Assembly: GCA_000469685.2 (NCBI GenBank)
Contig: LS997563.1
Location: 38,914,468-38,978,467, forward strand
DNA length: 64,000 bases
Reading direction: 5' to 3'
DNA from: Haemonchus contortus
Lineage: Eukaryota > Nematoda > Chromadorea > Rhabditida > Trichostrongylidae
The position numbers and the translations under genes are program-made. This document shows positions 1 to 12,264 of the stretch, one piece after another. Positions within the stretch are counted from its first letter, which is position 1. The number at the start of each line of letters is the position of its first letter. The notes beneath the pieces were generated by a model. It had not been told where the DNA came from. It searched no databases and saw nothing but the letters and a program-made list of their open reading frames with translations.

Positions 1-2090
1 CATTTGCATAGAGAAATAAAGGGAGGTACCAGAAGTAAACGCAGTGAACGTAACCATGCGTGCGACTGAATAAATTTCTGAATTCAATTTCCTGTACAAT
101 AGATACTCAATCCCTCTCTTGAATTCACGCGAGGGTCGTGACGCCGCATGCTCACGACAACAGGTGTAAATCTTGAGAGGATGATCTGTACAGTGATTGC
201 TTACCTACAACATACCTCGCAGAAACAGCAGTCACAGATTTATCTGCGCGAACAGGATGGGAGAAGCACAATACGTAGAAGAAGTGGTGAGCAGAGGAAT
301 AATTGGGTGAAAGGAATAGGCTAGTAGTAGAATCAGCAACGTGAAAGCCTACTATAAGGATAAAGCGATGGGCTACCACAAGGTTAAGGCGCTCCATTGG
401 CAAATTCATTCAAATATGTGCGCGCGGGAAAATTATTTGAACTGCAGAACCTTCCACCAAATAAACGCGTTCATAAAAATACTCCAGGTAACTTGTGTAA
501 TTGCACGCCAAAGACTGTTACAGTATCCTATCTGTAAAATTACTTCATTCATCTAACGGCCGAAGATTCTTCCCAAAAAAACCATGAAATCGATGAAAAG
601 GGGAGATCTGATAGTGTTCCTTCTATCAGTTGTTAAGTAAATGGAATAAAACAGGTTCCCGAAGTTAGAATGCTGTGAGTTGATAAAGAATCCTTTAAAA
701 GGTTGTCCATTGTTGTTGAACTAAAAAGCGTTCTGGGGAGAACGACTAGAAAAATCCTTTTAGTTACAGGTGCAGAGAAAATTTTAACCTCAGAACGCTG
801 TTAAAAGCGACAATTCATGGATAGGTCGGGGTTTTTTTTGCCGGAATCAAAGATCAGAAGGGCACATCAATATCGTCAATGCGTTGGCTGTAGGGCTGGG
901 TGGAGGCCAGTTTCAAACCCACGGCTGTACAGGAAACCCACGAGAATTGCAGGTATGACAGGCAATTTGCTAAGCTTTTCTCTGATACAATTGAATGCTG
1001 CTGCCCTCAGAACGATCAGCGTTCACCAGACCGGATCGGATTGCCTTGAATTAAACAAATGCATCGCCGGTGGATCTAAAGGGAATAGGAGGTGAAAAAA
1101 AGAGGTTGGTGGCCAATTTTCATTCGATGGATACACTTTAATTTGTTCTGCATTTTGAATCGATACATACATTAAAATCACTTTTTTGGTATGGTATTGT
1201 TGGTTGTTGACAGTTTACTGGAGATTACTCTGGAGGTTGAGACTGAGTGATCCTATAGATTAAGTTTGTTTTAACAATGATTTGTCTCCACCTCATTCAA
1301 TTTACGGCATCTTCTACTGTCACCTTGACTTCAGTAAAATCCTTCTTGATCTCGTTCCGCCATCTTTTCTTTGGGACCTTCGAGTCGAGTTCCGCTAAGA
1401 CCATAAATATCTCGCCTTTCTTATCTGATGAACCCGTAGTCCTGTCCGTAGGCTTTGAAAAGATATGTTTATTGCACAAAAAAAGCAATAACAGAGGCAT
1501 ATTTTTGAAATTATCAAATAAAGGTAGAACAAGCTCAATTATAAGTATGATTACCTGTCATTTTGATATGAAACACATTGAAAAATACATGGTAGAGAGC
1601 TGATAACAAACGGAAATCTGTCACTAACTATACTAATATAGCTACCCAACACTTTAGAATGTCTATAGTGAAAATTGTAACCATAAGATTACTGTAGCAA
1701 TTACAGTAAGATATCGATGATGATTTGAATTTCTAAAAACCGAGTACTTTTCACTTGAATAGGTATCTCTTCTTAAATGTGAATAGCCACATTGTGTCGG
1801 TAGAGTGGACCATCGAATCTTCAACATGTTGAACATCGCTTCTCTATTATTGTGAAACATACGGCCAGTTATCTGAAATTGTATTTTTTATTTAAAAAAA
1901 TGTTTATGCTTAAATACTGAGTTGTTTACTTCTCATGACCAGGTTTTTTTTCCTCGAGATTATCTAGTGAATGGTTTCGTTCTTGCATTGGCAACTTCCA
2001 ATGGTATATTCCCATATCTACGCCTTCCCCTACGGAGAAGGTTAATGCTAAGGGAGAGCCTGTGTAATGATATACTTACTTTGAAAATCC
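1..2090. other. Stretch without a supported gene
   Basis: Only short open frames occur here, none with family similarity, plausible exon structure or splice sites in phase. I see no tRNA, no clear repeat copy and no promoter. It reads as intergenic DNA upstream of the PLE insertion. Confidence 0.5.
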
Positions 2091-2091
2091 A

Positions 2092-2139
2092 CTTTTATTC
2101 AATAATTTTTATAACTTTCTTTTATTCAATAATTTTTAT
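2092..2139. repeat. Direct repeat of a 21-base AT-rich unit
   Basis: A 21-base unit, beginning CTTTTATTCAATAATT, occurs at 2092-2112 and again at 2119-2139 with six bases between. It lies immediately before the PLE reverse-transcriptase frame opens (2133). It may be a local duplication at the 5' boundary of the insertion or a simple slippage product. Confidence 0.7.
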
Positions 2140-3605
2140 TTCAACTGCGATCCAAGGTGTTTTTTTTCTCGGCTTTGAAGGCTGAAAATACCCCTTATCG
2201 CTTATTGAGAAAATATCAAGATCATTTTATATTTTCCCCTCTGGATATAGCTAATAATTATGGTATTATTTGCAAGAAGTATTATTTAACAATCTTAATG
2301 CAGGAAATGGGTATAACTTATAATAAAAATACACATCGTTTTGGTTACACTAATAACCATAATAATACATACCAGCTTGTTAAAATAGATACTAAACTTC
2401 AGTTAATTTCTAGGCATAAGGCTATCTGTAATAATAACCAATTAAACTTAAATGATAGCGTAGACTTACCAGTCATATATGCACTACCGAAAATGCATAA
2501 GAATCCCTTAAAATTTCGATTTATAACTGGGGCCCATAATAGTAGTCTGAAACCATTAGCAGTTGAACTGAATACAGTTTTCTGTTTTATTAAGAAACAT
2601 TTCATTAATTATACTAGAGTAGTTCAAGAAAGAAGTGGTACTATAAAAACTTATTGGGCAATTACTAATACAGATATTAGTCTTGAATTGAATAATATCA
2701 GATGTGCAGACCTGAAGGTTTACAGTGCTGACTTTACAGACATGTTCACTAATTTGAAACATAATGACATTATGAGCAATATACGTTCTATTTTACAAGT
2801 CTGCTTTAATAACGCTAGTAAAACTTATATAGCCACTAATGGTTATCATGTATTCTACACTGATAAATTCTTGAACAAAGCTAATTATAGATATTATAAA
2901 ATACAAGACTTATTGTACCTAGTTGAATATTTACTGGAAAATAGTTACTGTGTTTTTGCTAACCATATATTTAAGCAATGCAAAGGAGAACCACAGGGAG
3001 GGAACTGTAGTCCTCTACTAGCCGACCTTACTTTGTGTAACGTTGAATTCAATTATGCTAAGCGCTACAAAGCATTTAGAAATAAAATCTTTCACCCGTA
3101 TAGGTATATGGATGATTTATTAATTATACATAATCAAAGTGAGAATGACATAGATAAACTGGTAAAAGAAGTTTATAAAGAAATGTTAGAATTAAAGAAA
3201 ACCCATAATACTGAATACAATTGCAATTACTTGGATATATCCATTGATATACATAATAATAGAATAAATACTAAACTTTATAACAAAACTGAAGACTTTA
3301 ATTTTAAGGTTACCAGATTTCCGCATTTTGATACTAATATATCAGAAAAAACTAAAGGTTCGGTTATATATACAGAAGTTTTGAGAATAACTAGAGTTTG
3401 TAATCAATACCAAGCATTCATAGAAAGCTTAAATAAAATGATTAATATACTAATAATGAATGACTATAGTAAAAACTTCATTATCTCTAATATATTGAAA
3501 ACTTTGTACAGAAATAAGTTTATATGTTATAAATATGCTATTAATAGTGAATTAAGACACTTACACGAACTTGTTGAAGACTTAGTTGATAGTTTTAATC
3601 GTTAA
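2133..3605 (+). CDS. Penelope-like reverse transcriptase
   Basis: This is a retroelement reverse transcriptase that copies element RNA into DNA. The frame is open from 2133 (after a TAA at 2130-2132) to the TAA ending at 3605. Numbering residues from the GTG at 2157, it shows the PLE signature LPKMHKNP near residue 110, motif A ADFTDMFTNL with Asp192, GEPQGGNCSPLLADL from residue 277, and the catalytic YMDD at 317-320. The family is recognised from these motifs and their spacing. Oddities: no ATG exists before residue 48 (2298), which already lies inside the RT homology, so the true start is lost, lies in an upstream exon, or uses a non-ATG codon. No GIY-YIG endonuclease follows the RT; the protein ends about 160 residues after YMDD, as in endonuclease-lacking PLEs. 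No internal stop or frameshift is seen, so insertion may be recent. Confidence 0.85.
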   Translation, partial: FLFQLRSKVFFFSALKAENTPYRLLRKYQDHFIFSPLDIANNYGIICKKYYLTILMQEMGITYNKNTHRFGYTNNHNNTYQLVKIDTKLQLISRHKAICNNNQLNLNDSVDLPVIYALPKMHKNPLKFRFITGAHNSSLKPLAVELNTVFCFIKKHFINYTRVVQERSGTIKTYWAITNTDISLELNNIRCADLKVYSADFTDMFTNLKHNDIMSNIRSILQVCFNNASKTYIATNGYHVFYTDKFLNKANYRYYKIQDLLYLVEYLLENSYCVFANHIFKQCKGEPQGGNCSPLLADLTLCNVEFNYAKRYKAFRNKIFHPYRYMDDLLIIHNQSENDIDKLVKEVYKEMLELKKTHNTEYNCNYLDISIDIHNNRINTKLYNKTEDFNFKVTRFPHFDTNISEKTKGSVIYTEVLRITRVCNQYQAFIESLNKMINILIMNDYSKNFIISNILKTLYRNKFICYKYAINSELRHLHELVEDLVDSFNR

Positions 3606-3889
3606 GTTTGATTCTTGTTACTATAACACCTTTTTTCATTAAAAATAATTCCCTTTAACACCTTATACACTTAGCATACATAATGATGCTCTATTCAACA
3701 GTACATTGATATACATATAGCTATTGGTTACTGTATTTTATAACTTTTAGGTTTTAAGGTATTCTCATAATACTTTTTCTACCAACCAGTGTGCCTTCTA
3801 ATTGTTCCTGACGTTTCCTTTTTTCATTTCTTCTGTTGCTAATTTCTAATTTCTTAAGTTTATTCATTATTATTACTAATTTTTGTTCT

Positions 3890-3977
3890 AATACGCTGGT
3901 CCTAACCCACTGAAGAGCCTTGAGGACCAGCGTATTAACATGATTCGTCTGGGTTTAAAGGCGAAACGAATCATGTT
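3890..3977 (+). ncRNA. Hammerhead-ribozyme-like double hairpin in PLE 3' region
   Basis: Two perfect hairpins lie back to back. Hairpin A pairs 3890-3903 with 3923-3936 (14 bp); hairpin B pairs 3937-3948 with 3966-3977 (12 bp). Loop A reads AACCCA-CUGAAGA-GCCUU (3904-3921); loop B reads C-UGGGUU-UA-AAGGC-GAA. These contain the full conserved hammerhead core: CUGANGA at 3910-3916, GAAA at 3963-3966, and a GUC cleavage triplet at 3947-3949. Stem I would be UGGGUU/AACCCA (6 bp), stem II GCCUU/AAGGC (5 bp), and stem III is hairpin B itself, including the required A15.1-U16.1 pair. The strand order is not that of a normal hammerhead: the strand I3'-CUGANGA-II5' lies upstream of the cleavage strand, so stems I and II cross as a pseudoknot. 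What is seen is the base complementarity and motifs; self-cleavage is inferred. Confidence 0.6.
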
Positions 3978-3980
3978 ATA

Positions 3981-6900
3981 GTATCTCTCTTCTAACATAT
4001 TCTAACTCTCTACTTCACCATTGTTCCTTCTTTTTCTCTGTCTCTTCTTCACTTATTTTAATAGATTTTGCTTATATCTGGAACCTTTTGTTTTTGATGA
4101 TCTCAAAGTGGGATGCGCCAGACATCCCTCATCTGTTCAGGACTGCTGCATCATTTGATGTCATTCCTGGCTAACACAGTGAATTACAGGGCCATCTGAT
4201 GTGCAAGCCAACGACTAACCTGTCTGGGGACGATGTGCGGCTCAGGAAGTTTCTTTGGGCGAAATTCGTTCAGAGATTCGATTTCATGAGTGGAGCTATC
4301 TGTCCCCCTACCCGCCTTCATGTTTGAGGTGAGTGGTAGACGATTATTTTGGCTCAGAGGATGTGGAGGGAAGGATACGCATCGAATGAAAATCATGTCA
4401 ACAAGGAACTATTCATGATTCTATCGTGTACACGTAACCGGCCAATTCCCTACGTCTGTCAACAAAAATCAATCCTATTAGAAAGAATTTAGCTGAGAAA
4501 GGGGGACCAAGTTAGTCAAGGTTAGCGTACAGGTCAAGATGGGCGAAGCACAGACCTCATACCTCTCTGTCCCTTACTTTAAAGCAAGTGGGGAAAGAAT
4601 CTTCGAAAATTCTGAAGCCGATAGACCTTAATGTGGCCTTTCTTCCCGTCTGATTTATCTTGTGGCCCAAACTGGGTTTATTTCAATGGATAATCTCCTA
4701 GTGACCTTCTGAATTCCATGAAGACGTGTAAACTCCTTGGTAGTGGAAGTTTTGAGAACCTTTTTTGAATCGGAGTGATCCTTGCTGAGAATTTTGAAAA
4801 ACCAGTTTTCCCTCAAGACCTTAGACTAATCTCCAACGCTCCTAGGTATAAACTCCGTAATTGGTAAATGAGTGAGCGTGAATTCCAGTAATTAAGCGCC
4901 TATAGAGTAAACGAATCAACGATCCCGACAATTGCCTCAAAGCAACCTGATACGGAAATGGCTTCATATTTCACAAAATCGTTCAGCTGCTAGTCCAATT
5001 GTACTAATTACATAGTGTTATTTATAAGTGTAATGCATTGATGTCAAAACGTGAAATCCAAAAATTTTACTCAGCTTAGCCCAAGCTTTTTTCGAGGAAG
5101 CGCCATGCATTCAACCCATTCTCAAAGTTGTAGAGGTGGTTAGTGCGTGGTTCGCTCATATACTGACTTTCAGGGGCTTTCCCGAAGATTTGTTAGTGTT
5201 TCGAACTCACAAGGAAGATAGTAACCCTGAAAATATATAAAGCCTGTTGCTTCGGTGGAACTTCCTGAGAATAATCCCACATCCTGAGTATGATAGGTGA
5301 AGGCTCCCCACTGCTCCAGCCTCATTGCTTGTCCGATTGGACTTTGACGAGGAAAATGGTGTAAATTCAATTTTTTGGGTATATTTTTGTCTAAAAACAC
5401 CTTGAGTTGATTGCGTAGTTGCAGAATCTAGATGCTTACCGTAATTCTTTTTTAAATTCGTATGGATTTATTTGCTTATAAAATATTTAGCTTCTTTTAT
5501 TTTCTATAAAAATCATACGCATTGTATTTGGACTCACGATTTCTGATCGATATCCGCAAAGTTTCCCATGCTCTTGAGTGAAACATGTTGAGAATTTGTC
5601 GTAATCACTGAAATTATGACATCATTTTCAAAAATATGACGTCATTTCTCTATTATAAGTCAAATTAAATGCAATTTTTCCTGTGAAAAATCAGTTGAAG
5701 ATCGAAGAATATGAATTTGGAGACCGTTTAGTTTTTTTTTGAATATATAAAAATATTAGTTAAAGTGAAAGAGAGTGGGAGTTCACCTGCAAATGTTCTG
5801 AATATTTTGTTGTGATTGATTTCGTGCAAATTGATGCATACTCTCTTTGAGACTAACGGTCTGTGGTCGACATGCCTGGGATAGTTCGTGACCATTTTCA
5901 CGCCAACATGGGAATTGAGCTCGAACTTCTGGAAGTAAATGCATGACTATATATTTTAAAAATTAATTTCTATATTTTTTAAAAACATTTTGTCCCTCTC
6001 TTTTGGGCTAGTATGTATTTCACGACTGATTTAGAAAAAAAAAGGAAATAGCAAACAAAGGCAGCTTCTTCAGTTAAGGTGGTCAAAAAACGAGTAACAT
6101 AGAGTTAATGCAAATGATAACAGATGATAATGGTCAATACTAGATAGGTTCATTTTTACTAGTCAAAACACCGGCAAAGGTGCTTCACAAGTAGGGATTT
6201 CCATAACAGTTCCAGGCTCATGGGGTTGTAGCTTCATGTAGGCTGCTATGCAAACAAACTCGTGTTATTTTACGGTATTCTACCACTACAAGTACCATGA
6301 AGCAGTGGTGAGATTTCGGTAGAAAAATTACGGTACTGTTGAGTACGAAGAATCTGGCAGAAGTATCGGTTTTTTGGCTTATGTCCAGGGCCAGCCCTAA
6401 AACAAAGAACGCAGAAATTTCAAAAGGGTCCTATTCTGGCCCTGCTACCTTCTGCAAATGGTAATTTCGCCGTCATCACTGTCTTCTAAAAGGTCTAAAT
6501 AGGGCAAAAGGTAGGTGACAATAGCTACAAGGGCGTTTATACTTAGAGGATATCTCAGGGAGAACTCACCCTCTAGATGTTCGCAAGCATCTTGCCATGA
6601 TTTGATCCCTGCCAAAAGTATGGCTGCTTCTTGTGACTTATTACAACGATGTAGACATTCCTCAAGGTTGTGATTACTTCTGAAAATTAATCCAGAATTT
6701 TTTGCAAACTATTTCGCTCTTTTATGTTCACACAGGAAAATTTCCCAGTTGTACAACGAATATCAAAACTATGAAATTACTGCTACTATTCACTTCAGAA
6801 TTTACTTAATGTTTTAGTAATTCCTATTACTACTATCACTAATAACTAGAGATATTAAAATTAATTTTAATTTTATATTGTTCCTTATTTTAATTATTAC

Positions 6901-7020
6901 AAGCTCATGTTCTTGGAAGGGCATTAGGAGTATCATCAAAGCTATTGAAATGCATGTACTACTTGAAATAGCGAAAAAGGGTTTAATAAGGTGTCCTTAA
7001 TATTTTTTACTATTAAAATC
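3981..7020. other. Intergenic stretch, nothing firm
   Basis: The region has mixed composition with many short frames on both strands. I found no exon with conserved residues and in-phase splice sites, no tRNA and no clear repeat copy. Confidence 0.45.
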
Positions 7021-7025
7021 TAAAA

Positions 7026-7190
7026 GTCTACTGATCGTAGTGGTGTTTGAATGCGTACATATGTGGCCTATACAATGGCTTACGGTGGCCAGCCCGTAAG
7101 CCCGTACAAGCCAGTGCTTTTATACTCCCAGTCGTGTCTGGTACCAAGTGGCCGGTCCCAATGGATGGAAGGCTGCGTTGTCAAAGCCGA
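7026..7190 (-). repeat. SINE copy, truncated (tRNA head lost)
   Basis: It carries the body of the window's SINE family (blocks TGGCCTATACAATGGCTTACGG, CCAGTCGTGTCTGGTACCAA, GATGGAAGGC) but the tRNA-like head is missing. It is followed by a run of C (about 7197-7211). Confidence 0.7.
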
Positions 7191-7599
7191 CAGAGCCCCC
7201 CCCCCCCCTCCTTTACGGGTTCTTTAATACCTACTGCTTTCTAAGGATAAATCGGTGCTTTGTAAGGATAAATAGGATTGCATCCCTGCAAAGTGTTCCT
7301 CACAAGCCAAACACTCATGCAAACGATATCGCTACGATTCCTAAGAAGTCAAATGCCCGCCTTATCCCAGAAAATATTGACCAGAAGCGATTGCTTTTTC
7401 ATTCACACTATGTATAAGATTCATTAGGTTCCAGTGAGTACTTTATAGTTCCGATGTAAAGCTCTTTCTTATGTAACGCTCCCCTAACTGCATCGGTGCA
7501 ATCATATAGAAATTTTTTGGGACTTTTCAAGAGAAAAGAGAATAGTTCTAATTCTCCTCATTGAATGGTTAATGACATATTATGTAATATAATAATAGT

Positions 7600-7600
<1 letters not shown>

Positions 7601-7663
<63 letters not shown>
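7601..7663. repeat. (TAA)n microsatellite
   Basis: About twenty uninterrupted AAT/TAA units. The long isoleucine frame it creates is a repeat artefact, not a gene. Confidence 0.95.
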
Positions 7664-7765
7664 GTCACAATGCTTCGGCGTACAGGTTTCTTATGATGTG
7701 ACCGTTTAGAACAGAACGGAAGAAAAAAATTATGATAGTAATAGTAACAATGCAAAAAAAAATAT

Positions 7766-7767
7766 TA

Positions 7768-7844
<77 letters not shown>
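7766..7844. repeat. (TAA)n microsatellite
   Basis: A second run of about 25 units, only about 100 bases after the first. The two may be one array interrupted by an insertion or two independent expansions. Confidence 0.95.
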
Positions 7845-7845
<1 letters not shown>

Positions 7846-10800
7846 GTGGTGCTTTTTATGCCATACTTCCCCTAAGTGTTGCGAATACCATTTTTCTCTG
7901 CAATATTTCATCCAATTATTGCCTCCCGAAGTGGCCTACCCCCTCTCTTAGTGAGGTCTCCTTAACTACAAAATGATCCCTATAAAATTGCCATCTCTTT
8001 TTTCCTACAGTAACCTTTCTGGGGCTAAATTGACGCTTCTTCGTTTCTTTTTCCCTCATATATGCATATGGCTTTTTATCGGAGTACATTATTCGCTCTT
8101 TCTGCCTAGCAAGCGAAATGTCCCCCCGGGGCTCTTGACGATTGCACACCAGCCTAATTCAATGACGCAGAAAATGATATGTATGGAGAGGTGATCGAAA
8201 TTGCTTACGATCACCGACATGATTCAATTTTCGTCGAAGCATACAGAAAGCCATCTAAGAAAGTACGAGTACGAGGAATGGCTAGATGGAAAACATATAT
8301 GCACAAAGCTGGCTGGAAAATTGCGAGGACCTGAAAAAGGGAATACTGTAAGGGAATAGGAAAAAAAAGGGAATAGGAGGAAAAATGAGCACGAAGTTTG
8401 CGGCGTCGATGAAACCCTTAGAGAGTCCACGCCACGTATGTGACTCCAGTTCAAAATCAAGGTCTGATTGGAAGTGTATTTTGTCCATACAAAGCCTTAA
8501 CGGCCAGCCATCGTGTCAGTGTACAGTTTTGGCTTCCCAAAGGAGAGGTTTGGTTTGTGTAACCGAAAACTATACGTGTACTAGCGGCGCTATATGCCAT
8601 TACCTCAATTCCACCTACAGTAAAAAAAAAGCTGGTGAAAAGAGCCCTTAACGCAGAAATGTCTTCCCTCACGGATGATACTATTTACCGTCATCTCACT
8701 TCAGAAAATACAGGTGAAATGGGTCCTCGACACCAAAATCTCGTCCTTTTACGGATGCTGATGCCGTTCCTTGGAGGTTTTCGCCTTCTTTCTAGTTTTC
8801 TGGATGTGGACGCAACAATCACTTCCTTGGGACCAATGTCCTACATCGTCAATAATGGCTGGCCCCTGATGTCTGCTGAAGTGAATTTATAGCCGTCCGA
8901 ATTGTGTTTACTTCCCATGTTTCGCCTGCTTTGATGTCGCTATCCAGTTGACGGAAAAGATCAAACAATTGCTTCGATTAATATATACAATGCCAAGGGC
9001 TAGGTCAAGAAAAAGAGGTTCAGAAATCGAAACGGACTTCATTTCCTTGCTCCGTTACTTTTGCAGAATTCTCCAGCAAACCTATAGAAGAAGGACTATT
9101 TTTAGTCTTTGAGAGCTCCGAAAAATTGTTACGGCCCTTAATTTTCTCATGATCTCCATCAGATAAAAAAGCTTTCAGAGATAGCACTTATTTTCGGGCG
9201 ACTTACTACCACATCACATTAGGGGCTTTGACCAAAAGCACTCTCGGGTGGTGGGGTCGACAGCGAAGAACAATAACGAGCATTAGAGGACGCTCGTAAC
9301 ACGCCAGCCAAACACCCTACTGAATGGGACGCCAATGGCCAGACAACAAAAACGAACGCCTGAAAGAATACGGAATTAACTATATGTATTGGAAGGGCAA
9401 ATATATGGTCAGTGCTTTGTCAGTTTTTTTGTTCACTGCCACTTCAAGGAACAGCCTGAAGGAGCTTTAAAGATTCTACGATCAGGTAGTTCCTATAAAA
9501 ATGGGCTCGACAGAAAGTAAAGTTAATATTCTTCTGTGGGAGTTGTCCTCTGGTTGGAGTTAGGCTAGGATCATGACCCGAGTCTATTTGGAGAGAAGGA
9601 GGAGATAGAATTGAGGGGTGAGGAAGCCAGTCGGATGAAGTTTTTGTGAACATCAAGGAATTGTGTGGCCTTGAAAAGGTAGTATGCCTTTTGATCCTCA
9701 TATCAACCATCCTGGGTTTCTGACATACTTCTCCATATTGGAAAGGGATGGAGGCTATTTTCGAGGGGAGAGGAAGGAAGGCTTCCCAAAACGGTATGAT
9801 CCGTGCTGACGAAGCTCTCTTTTAGGTGATAACTTTGATAGCCCATATGTCCCCGTCTTGAACTCCCTCCTTGGCGTTTTCCTAGAGTTCTGAGATTTTA
9901 CCGAGAACCAGACTTTTTTATGAGCCTTCATAAATTTTAATACAATTTGGCTACCTTCCCGTGTTCCTTTCAGGAATACAGCATCTAGAAATTTCCTTCT
10001 TAAAGGCTCACGGTTCAGAATTCCTGACTATTGAGGGAATATGGGGATTGAAGTTAGAATATTAAAAGGCTCTAATGCCATATTTTGACCCTTTTACCTG
10101 ATTATATCTGTAAGGGATCACCAGTTCACCATAGCCATGTGCTATTTCTTCCCTCCAGTTGGCACAATCGTCAATTCCTTTGGGTGGAGCCAAAAATTAT
10201 TATCTAGTTCGGGAATGGATGTGACAAACAAACATCAATTTTCCGAATCGAATGGCACGTTGAGACCAACTCCCAGGCAAAAAAAATCATCTCGGGCCTG
10301 GTCTTCATCAATCTCCTCTTAGAGAAGCGCCTTGTGGTCGATTTCTATTTTAAATCTCGAAGACGTTGATAACCTACAGCTTCACAGATACAATCCAAAA
10401 TCGGCATTTTTGCCTTCCATTTCCTATTTTCTACGTCTTACTCTTATATTTTCACTTATCAAAACGGATTAGGTGTAAATCTCCCCATTATGGAAGGTGT
10501 TAAGACTTGGCTGAAGAAAGTAAATCAAAGTTTTATTTCAACTTAGAGAAGTAGCGTCACTTATCTAAAAGGTATGATGGGGTCAATGGTCAGGAAACTT
10601 CCACTTTTTCAGGTTCGTTTCCTTATTGACAACAAAGTTTTCTACGATAGTCTTAATGTACCACTTATACACCTGTTCTGATACATCGGAAAGCCGAGTA
10701 CATGGCTTATCCACAACTAGCCTACATTTGAGTTCATTGTCAAGCATTAATACGATTACATTATCACCCAAAATTCCAAACTACTCTACGATTATCATAA

Positions 10801-12190
10801 GCCAGTCATAAGCCACTAGAGCTTTAAGGCTTGCTGGCGGAGGTAATTTGAGCCAGCCACTTTGGAGCTTCAGTAGCACTCTGGCCCGCTGAAAACTCGA
10901 CCAATAACCTCTGAATTCTATAAGTAATCAACGCTTATACGCTAGACAGGTTTTTTTATGATGGAACACTTAATATGACTGACGTTTCGATGAGTTCGAG
11001 GTTTCCAATAGCCTGAAAACGTTTGAAACTCTAAGGTGTTACCTATAACGCACAGAATAGATACCTGCTCACGCTCAGGATCTTAAAAATGCAAACATAG
11101 AGGTCAGCCTCCGAATTTTTCTGAGAAGGGATCACCAGGAAAAGTCTTACTCTCTTAGTGAGGTTGAAGACATAGGCGATGTTTTTGACGATAATCTAAC
11201 GAAAAAACTACAGGGAAAGTGCCAAAATCATGTGCCACTCATTCTGCCAGCCATTTTGATGCCTATTCAGGCTATGCCAATTAAAAGTCTTCTCCTTGTA
11301 ATACATTCTCTAAAGGTATCTTAAAATTAATACGAAAATTAGGGGTAGCTGCTAAGGTGAGCAGGTTTTCAACGTCATACCTGCAAATGCACCAAATGTC
11401 TCGGCAAATTTGACCGCATTTGGAATACATGGCGTATGCCAAAAATTAAAGCAACGCTGACCACTTCACCCTTGAACTTTTAAACGTATAACATTACTAC
11501 ATATGAAGAAAAAGTGGGGCTGTTCGGACTATGCTGATTGCTTTTGGGCTTCTTCTGAAGCCGAGCTTGAGTTTGAGCAATGGCGACATGAATTTGCTCT
11601 CTGCCTGTTATTGTAATACTTTTTCTTTTAGGTTAAAAAACTTCTTTTGAGATGAAAAATCTCTGAAAATAACGTGTTTCTGTTTCTTTTGTTTTGGCTA
11701 AGATCTCTATACGCTTGATATTCGGTTCAAGAGGCTTATAAATTACTATCAAAACTATGGGCAATGACGATGATTGAAATTTATATACCTTTTATTCGTA
11801 AGAAAGAGATTTGTTGTTACGTTGACCACAAGGGACCGAATAGACTTTGATATCGGCCTCACCAGTTCTTTGATCGCTTAACTTAATTTTCTTTATTAAC
11901 TGAAATCACCTATGATAAACTGATTTGCCTTTTTTAGACCTACTAATGCTATTCCGCTAAGAGGTTATATAACATTTTTCGTTACTTTTCCTTATCGATA
12001 GTGATTGTTAATCTTTATCAGGTAATTTGGTACATAGTAATCTGTTCAGATACCAATGAGTATCATGCAGTATTCAAGTTTACTTCCACAATCTCTCAAA
12101 GTCCCCGAGTTTCGAAAACATTCCGATAACAATAACAAGACTACTGAATATCAGCATTTATATATAATTTCTACTATTATTGTTATTATT
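7845..12190. other. Intergenic stretch, nothing firm
   Basis: Short frames on both strands (for example 8385-8651 +, 9444-9710 -, 10583-10771 -) lack family motifs and in-phase exon partners. They are treated as chance. Some may be decayed transposon remnants, but no diagnostic motif could be read. Confidence 0.45.
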
Positions 12191-12195
12191 ATAAC

Positions 12196-12264
<69 letters not shown>
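12196..12264. repeat. (ATT)n microsatellite
   Basis: About 23 ATT units, giving a spurious poly-isoleucine frame on the + strand. Confidence 0.95.

Larger units (their letters stand above)
2090..3980 (+). mobile_element. Penelope-like retroelement, near-complete RT plus 3' structured tail
   Basis: The element comprises an open reverse-transcriptase frame (2133-3605), an AT-rich 3' leader of about 280 bases and a double hairpin with hammerhead-ribozyme motifs (3890-3977). PLEs are known to carry hammerhead ribozymes in their terminal repeats, so the association is expected in kind though not in arrangement. No poly(A) or LTR is seen. The outer boundaries are approximate because no target-site duplication could be identified. 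Base composition is much more AT-rich than the neighbouring host exons, which supports a foreign origin. Confidence 0.75.

Noticed and set aside
7558..7755. Poly-isoleucine open frame (minus) and a similar one at 12056-12313 (plus)
   Set aside because: Both are produced by TAA/ATT microsatellites and have no coding features.
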